The notes beneath the pieces are model-generated. The model was not told the origin of the DNA. It saw only the letters and a program-made list of their open reading frames with translations, and searched no databases. A program made the position numbers and the translations under genes. A DNA stretch of 7,857 bases. It comes from Oscillospiraceae bacterium (lineage in GTDB: Bacteria > Bacillota > Clostridia > Oscillospirales > Oscillospiraceae). Of the stretch, positions 5,243 through 7,857 are shown one piece after another. The DNA lies in NCBI GenBank assembly GCA_016290695.1, contig JAEEUX010000112.1, positions 1 to 7,857 of the forward strand. Reading direction: 5' to 3'. Position 1 is the first letter of the stretch; each line of letters starts with the position of its first letter.

Positions 5243-5265
5243 ATGCCGGGGCTTGCCCCCGGCAT
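5243..5265. repeat. GC-rich hairpin, ATGCCGGGG inverted repeat
   Basis: Nine-bp arms (5243-5251 and 5257-5265) with a five-base loop, located downstream of the DUF554 stop (minus strand) and immediately next to R6's third hairpin. There is no T tract, so a terminator role is doubtful. The rest of 5266-5316 shows only a short weak hairpin after the stop. Confidence 0.45.
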
Positions 5266-5316
5266 GGCACCCATCATTTGTACAATGTAATATGGTTAAA
5301 CCGCATCCCGCGCGGT

Positions 5317-6000
5317 CTACATAAACAGGCACAGCGCTATGGGGATAAACACACCGGGCAGGTAATTGGCCGTTTTGAGCTTCGTGATGCCGAGCATGTT
5401 CAGCGCGAGGGCGACTATGAGCAGCGACCCGACGCAGCTCATTTCCGCGACGGCGTAATCGCTCAGAAACGGGGCGACCCACTGCGCCAGCAGCGTAATT
5501 GCGCCCTGATAGACGAGGACTGCGCCAGCCGAAAGAATTACGCCGAGGCCGAGCGTCGAGGCGAGGACAATGGAGCTTATCCCGTCGAGCAGCGCCTTGG
5601 TGAAAAGCGTGGAATGCTCGCCGTTTATGCCGCTCTGTATCGAGCCGACGACGGCCATCGCGCCGACGCAGAAGATGAGGCTCGCCGTAACGAAGCCCTC
5701 CGCGACGGAGCTTCCCGAGCCCGCGCGGCCCTTCATTTTCTCCTGAATGCGCTCGCCGAAGCGGTTGAGCTTGCCGTCAAGGTCAAGGAGCGTTCCGATA
5801 ACGGCGCCTATAACCATCGAAAGAATGGTGATAAGAGTATTTTTGCCCACGAGGGAGCCGCTGATGCCGATATAAAGCACGCAGAGCGCGACGCCCCTCA
5901 TGACCGTGTCGCTTATTTTTTCCGGGATACCTTTTTTGAGCAGCAGCCCCGCGAGAGAGCCGACGATGACCGCCGCGACGTTGACTAATGTTCCGAGCAT
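5317..6000 (-). CDS. DUF554 family integral membrane protein (YqgA/YdfK-like)
   Basis: A 227-aa polytopic membrane protein of the DUF554 family, whose biochemical role I do not know to be established. The N-terminal MLGTLVNVAAVIVGSLAGLLLKKG is a family hallmark. Hydrophobic segments lie near residues 4-21, 34-50, 54-74, 102-122, 138-165 (probably two spans with the following stretch), 187-204 and 212-226. A basic, amphipathic loop at about 75-98 (GKLNRFGERIQEKMKGR) is likely cytoplasmic. Length is normal for the family. AAGGAG (6015-6010, spacing 9) lies inside the end of prfB and the genes are 6 bp apart, so it is the second gene of a prfB transcript. The link to RF2 looks like simple co-transcription. 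Confidence 0.9.
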   Translation of the reverse strand: MLGTLVNVAAVIVGSLAGLLLKKGIPEKISDTVMRGVALCVLYIGISGSLVGKNTLITILSMVIGAVIGTLLDLDGKLNRFGERIQEKMKGRAGSGSSVAEGFVTASLIFCVGAMAVVGSIQSGINGEHSTLFTKALLDGISSIVLASTLGLGVILSAGAVLVYQGAITLLAQWVAPFLSDYAVAEMSCVGSLLIVALALNMLGITKLKTANYLPGVFIPIALCLFM

Positions 6001-6006
6001 CGGGCC

Positions 6007-7113
6007 TTACTCCTTCGCGTTCTGGCTGAGGTATGCGTTTATGAAGCCGTCGAGGTCTCCGTCCATAACGGCGTTTATGTTGCTGTTTTCAAAGCCCGTG
6101 CGGTGGTCCTTTGCGAGCGTGTAGGGCATGAAAACGTAGCTGCGTATCTGGCTGCCCCACTCTATCTTGAGCTGCACGCCCTTGATGTCCGAGATTTTTT
6201 CAAGGTGCTCGCGCTCCTTTATTTCAACGAGCTTCGAGCGCAGCATACGCATGGCGTAATCGCGGTTCTGGAACTGGCTTCGCTCCGTCTGGCAGGATAC
6301 GACCACGCCCGTCGGGATGTGGATGAGGCGGACGGCGGAGGAGGTCTTGTTGATGTGCTGGCCGCCCGCGCCGGAGGAGCGGTAAACCTGCATCTCGATG
6401 TCCTCCGGGCGAATCTCGACCTCGACGTCGTCGCCTATTTCGGGCATTACCTCAAGCGCCGCGAAGGATGTGTGGCGGCGGCCCGAGGCGTCGAAGGGCG
6501 AAATGCGGACGAGGCGGTGGATGCCGTTCTCGCTTTTGAGGAAGCCGTAGGCGTTCTCGCCCTCTATCTGCAAAACGGCGCTCTTGAGCCCCGCCTCCTC
6601 GCCGTCGAGGAAGTCCAGCGTCTGGTACTTGAAGCCGTGGCGCTCGGCCCAGCGGGTATACATGCGGAAAAGCATCTGCGTCCAGTCCTGCGCCTCGGTT
6701 CCGCCGGCGCCGGCGTGGAAGGTGAGGATGGCGTTGCTGCCGTCGTATTCTCCGGTGAGGAGCGTGGAGAGGCGGGCGGTTTTAAGCCCCTCCTCCAGCT
6801 CGGCGTAATTGGCCGTTATCTCGTCAAGAAGGCTGTCGTCGTCCTCCTCAAGCCCCATCTCACAGAGGGTGAAAACGTCGTCCCAGCGGCGGGTCAGCGC
6901 GTCGTAATTCTCGCATTTGGCCTTTAGGTGCTTCGTGCGCTGCAAAATCTTCTGCGAGTTCTCCACGTCGTCCCAGAAGCCGGGCTCGGCAGCCTTGCGC
7001 TCCAGCTCTTCTATCTCGCGCGAGGCATCGTCCAGTTTGAGCGCGTCGCGCAGGTTTTCAAGGTCGGGCTTGAGCGCGTTGAGCTTTACCTTATATTCTT
7101 CGTATTCTATCAT
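6007..7113 (-). CDS. prfB: Peptide chain release factor 2
   Basis: Class I release factor that recognises UGA and UAA in the ribosomal A site and triggers peptidyl-tRNA hydrolysis. Over 368 aa, helical domain 1 begins MIEYEEYKVKLNALKP. The RF2 specificity tripeptide SPF is at 205-207 and the catalytic GGQ at 250-252 (SSGAGGQHINKTSSAVR), the same numbering as E. coli RF2. Residue 246 is Ser. Start: ATG at 7113 has AAAAAGGA (7128-7121) 7 nt before it; an in-frame TTG at 7140 would overlap the -10 and add nine unusual residues. The frame is continuous through the codon-25 region (ALKLDDAS), so the classical +1 programmed frameshift at an internal UGA is absent. The gene precedes the DUF554 gene in one transcript. 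Confidence 0.97.
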   Translation of the reverse strand: MIEYEEYKVKLNALKPDLENLRDALKLDDASREIEELERKAAEPGFWDDVENSQKILQRTKHLKAKCENYDALTRRWDDVFTLCEMGLEEDDDSLLDEITANYAELEEGLKTARLSTLLTGEYDGSNAILTFHAGAGGTEAQDWTQMLFRMYTRWAERHGFKYQTLDFLDGEEAGLKSAVLQIEGENAYGFLKSENGIHRLVRISPFDASGRRHTSFAALEVMPEIGDDVEVEIRPEDIEMQVYRSSGAGGQHINKTSSAVRLIHIPTGVVVSCQTERSQFQNRDYAMRMLRSKLVEIKEREHLEKISDIKGVQLKIEWGSQIRSYVFMPYTLAKDHRTGFENSNINAVMDGDLDGFINAYLSQNAKE

Positions 7114-7139
7114 CGTATCATCCTTTTTGTTTTGGTACA

Positions 7140-7145
7140 ATTATA
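7140..7145 (-). promoter_or_regulatory. -10 box upstream of prfB
   Basis: A perfect TATAAT on the minus strand lies 26 bases before the prfB ATG, in an AT-rich patch (7141-7168) that contains further TATAAT-like words. No convincing -35 is found at 16-18 bp, so the exact promoter is uncertain. The leader would be only about 20 nt. Confidence 0.4.
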
Positions 7146-7208
7146 TTATGCTGGTGTGTTTATATTATGGGTGCGGCTATGTTGGTGCATGCAATCATCA
7201 ACCCTCGA

Positions 7209-7257
7209 CCTCTCAGTCAGCTTCGCTGACAGCTCCCCTTATCCAAGGGGAGCGAAA
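7209..7257 (+). repeat. Intergenic double-hairpin repeat, copy R7 (consensus)
   Basis: A 49-bp copy identical in sequence to R4 over the whole unit, including the shared upstream ACCCTCGA. It is followed by a CGCGC/GCGCG hairpin (7258-7262/7266-7270). It lies between the ligase stop and prfB. On the minus strand the GC hairpin comes first and is followed by TTTCGC, so it could act as a weak terminator for the ligase gene; no better terminator is seen there. Confidence 0.88.
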
Positions 7258-7277
7258 CGCGCTTCGCGCGGCGGTAC

Positions 7278-7857
7278 TCACAGCTTCGCGCCCTTGGCGC
7301 CCTTGGCCCCGCCGCCGGAGAAATTCTTCAAAATGCCGGTCTCGACGCTGTAATTCACTTCGCCCGCCCTTCTCGCGCGCTTGAAGGCGAGGGAAACGAG
7401 CTCGTCAAGGAGCTCAGAATAGCTGATGCCGAGCGGCTCCCAGAGGTAGAAGGACAGCGAGCCGGGGATGGTGTTTATTTCGTTCACCCAGACCTCGCCC
7501 GTTTTGCCGTCCATCAGAAAATCTATGCGCGCGACGCCCGCGCAGTCCAGCGCGAGGAAGGCTTCCTCCGCCATTTTGCGGATCTTGTCGCGCAGCTCGG
7601 CGGAAATCGGTGCGGGAAGCTTGCGCTTGAGGCTCTGCATGCCGCCCTTCGCGCCGTCCTTGCCGCCGTTTACGTATTTATCCTCGTAGCTTAAAATTTC
7701 GTCCGCCGCCACGGGCTCCTCACACTCCGAAGAGCGCACGCCGTCGGCGTCGCCCAACACGGCGCAATTAATCTCGCGCAGGTTCTGAACCGCGCGCTCC
7801 GCGACGCAGGCGGGCGCGAACCGGAAGGCGTAATTCAGCGCATCCAGAAGCTCCTCC
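7278..7857 (-). CDS. ddl: D-alanine--D-alanine ligase, C-terminal part (5' end outside window)
   Basis: ATP-grasp ligase that makes D-Ala-D-Ala for peptidoglycan in the cytoplasm. 192 residues of the central and C-terminal lobes are visible and the frame runs off the window edge. Recognisable parts are an EINCAVLGD strand, a SYEDKY segment, a Gly/Lys-rich loop followed by LPAPIS, and ARIDFLMDGKTGEVWVNEIN with NTIPGS. By family knowledge R111, D112, E126 and N128 of the visible fragment correspond to the metal/phosphate-binding Arg, Asp, Glu and Asn of Ddl. NEINTIPGSLSFYLWEPLG and the final helix complete the domain. The tail is unusual: after GILKNF it ends SGGGAKGAKGAKL. A Van-type D-Ala-D-Lac specificity cannot be judged because the specificity residues lie partly outside the window. 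Confidence 0.92.
   Translation of the reverse strand, partial: EELLDALNYAFRFAPACVAERAVQNLREINCAVLGDADGVRSSECEEPVAADEILSYEDKYVNGGKDGAKGGMQSLKRKLPAPISAELRDKIRKMAEEAFLALDCAGVARIDFLMDGKTGEVWVNEINTIPGSLSFYLWEPLGISYSELLDELVSLAFKRARRAGEVNYSVETGILKNFSGGGAKGAKGAKL

Noticed and set aside
5300..5316. Terminator directly after the DUF554 gene
   Set aside because: The stem is only 5 bp (ACCGC/GCGGT) with three T's; too weak to call, though some contribution is possible.
6103..6927. 274-codon plus-strand frame opposite prfB
   Set aside because: Antisense shadow; prfB has full-length conserved SPF and GGQ motifs on the other strand.
7114..7140. Nine-residue N-terminal extension of RF2 from a TTG start
   Set aside because: It overlaps the TATAAT box, lacks an SD, and the ATG at 7113 has one plus the family's normal N-terminus.

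Overview
This 7.9-kb window is GC-rich and bacterial. Strong Gram-positive-type Shine-Dalgarno (SD) sequences, a DUF554 membrane protein, tandem esterase-D-like enzymes and abundant short palindromic intergenic repeats suggest an anaerobic Bacillota (Clostridia), probably a gut lineage. This placement is inference; there is no rRNA here to confirm it.

Layout. (1) 1-573 (+) is the 3' part of an unrecognised helical protein. (2) 574-712 is a convergent gap with repeat copy R1 and a likely bidirectional terminator. (3) 713-2104 (-) is an adenosine deaminase-type metallohydrolase that resembles the ADGF/ADA2 branch. (4) 2105-2278 is a divergent promoter region with a good extended -10 promoter on the + strand, a 10-bp palindrome and a possible 13-codon leader ORF. 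(5) 2279-3169 and 3170-4003 (+) are two abutting paralogous serine esterases of the esterase D/PF00756 fold, closed by a strong terminator. (6) 4063-4400 is a cluster of three repeats (R2-R4). (7) 4519-4779 (-) is rpsT (ribosomal protein S20) with a TTG start, a strong promoter and a ~145-nt leader that can fold into a closed multi-branched structure. (8) 5041-5316 holds repeats R5 and R6 and other GC hairpins. (9) 5317-6000 (-) is a DUF554 membrane protein, 6 bp downstream of prfB (6007-7113, -; release factor 2, no programmed frameshift). (10) 7114-7277 has the prfB upstream region and repeat R7. (11) 7278-7857 (-) is the C-terminal part of a D-alanine--D-alanine ligase, cut by the window edge.

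The genes are mostly unlinked housekeeping: translation (S20, RF2), cell wall (Ddl), purine salvage (deaminase) and deacylation (esterases). No phage, CRISPR, transposase or defence system is visible. The least explained material is intergenic: seven copies of a ~49-bp double-hairpin repeat whose stems vary in sequence while pairing is kept, and the structured rpsT leader. The repeat occurs in all four gaps that lie 3' of at least one gene and is absent from the only divergent, promoter-only gap.
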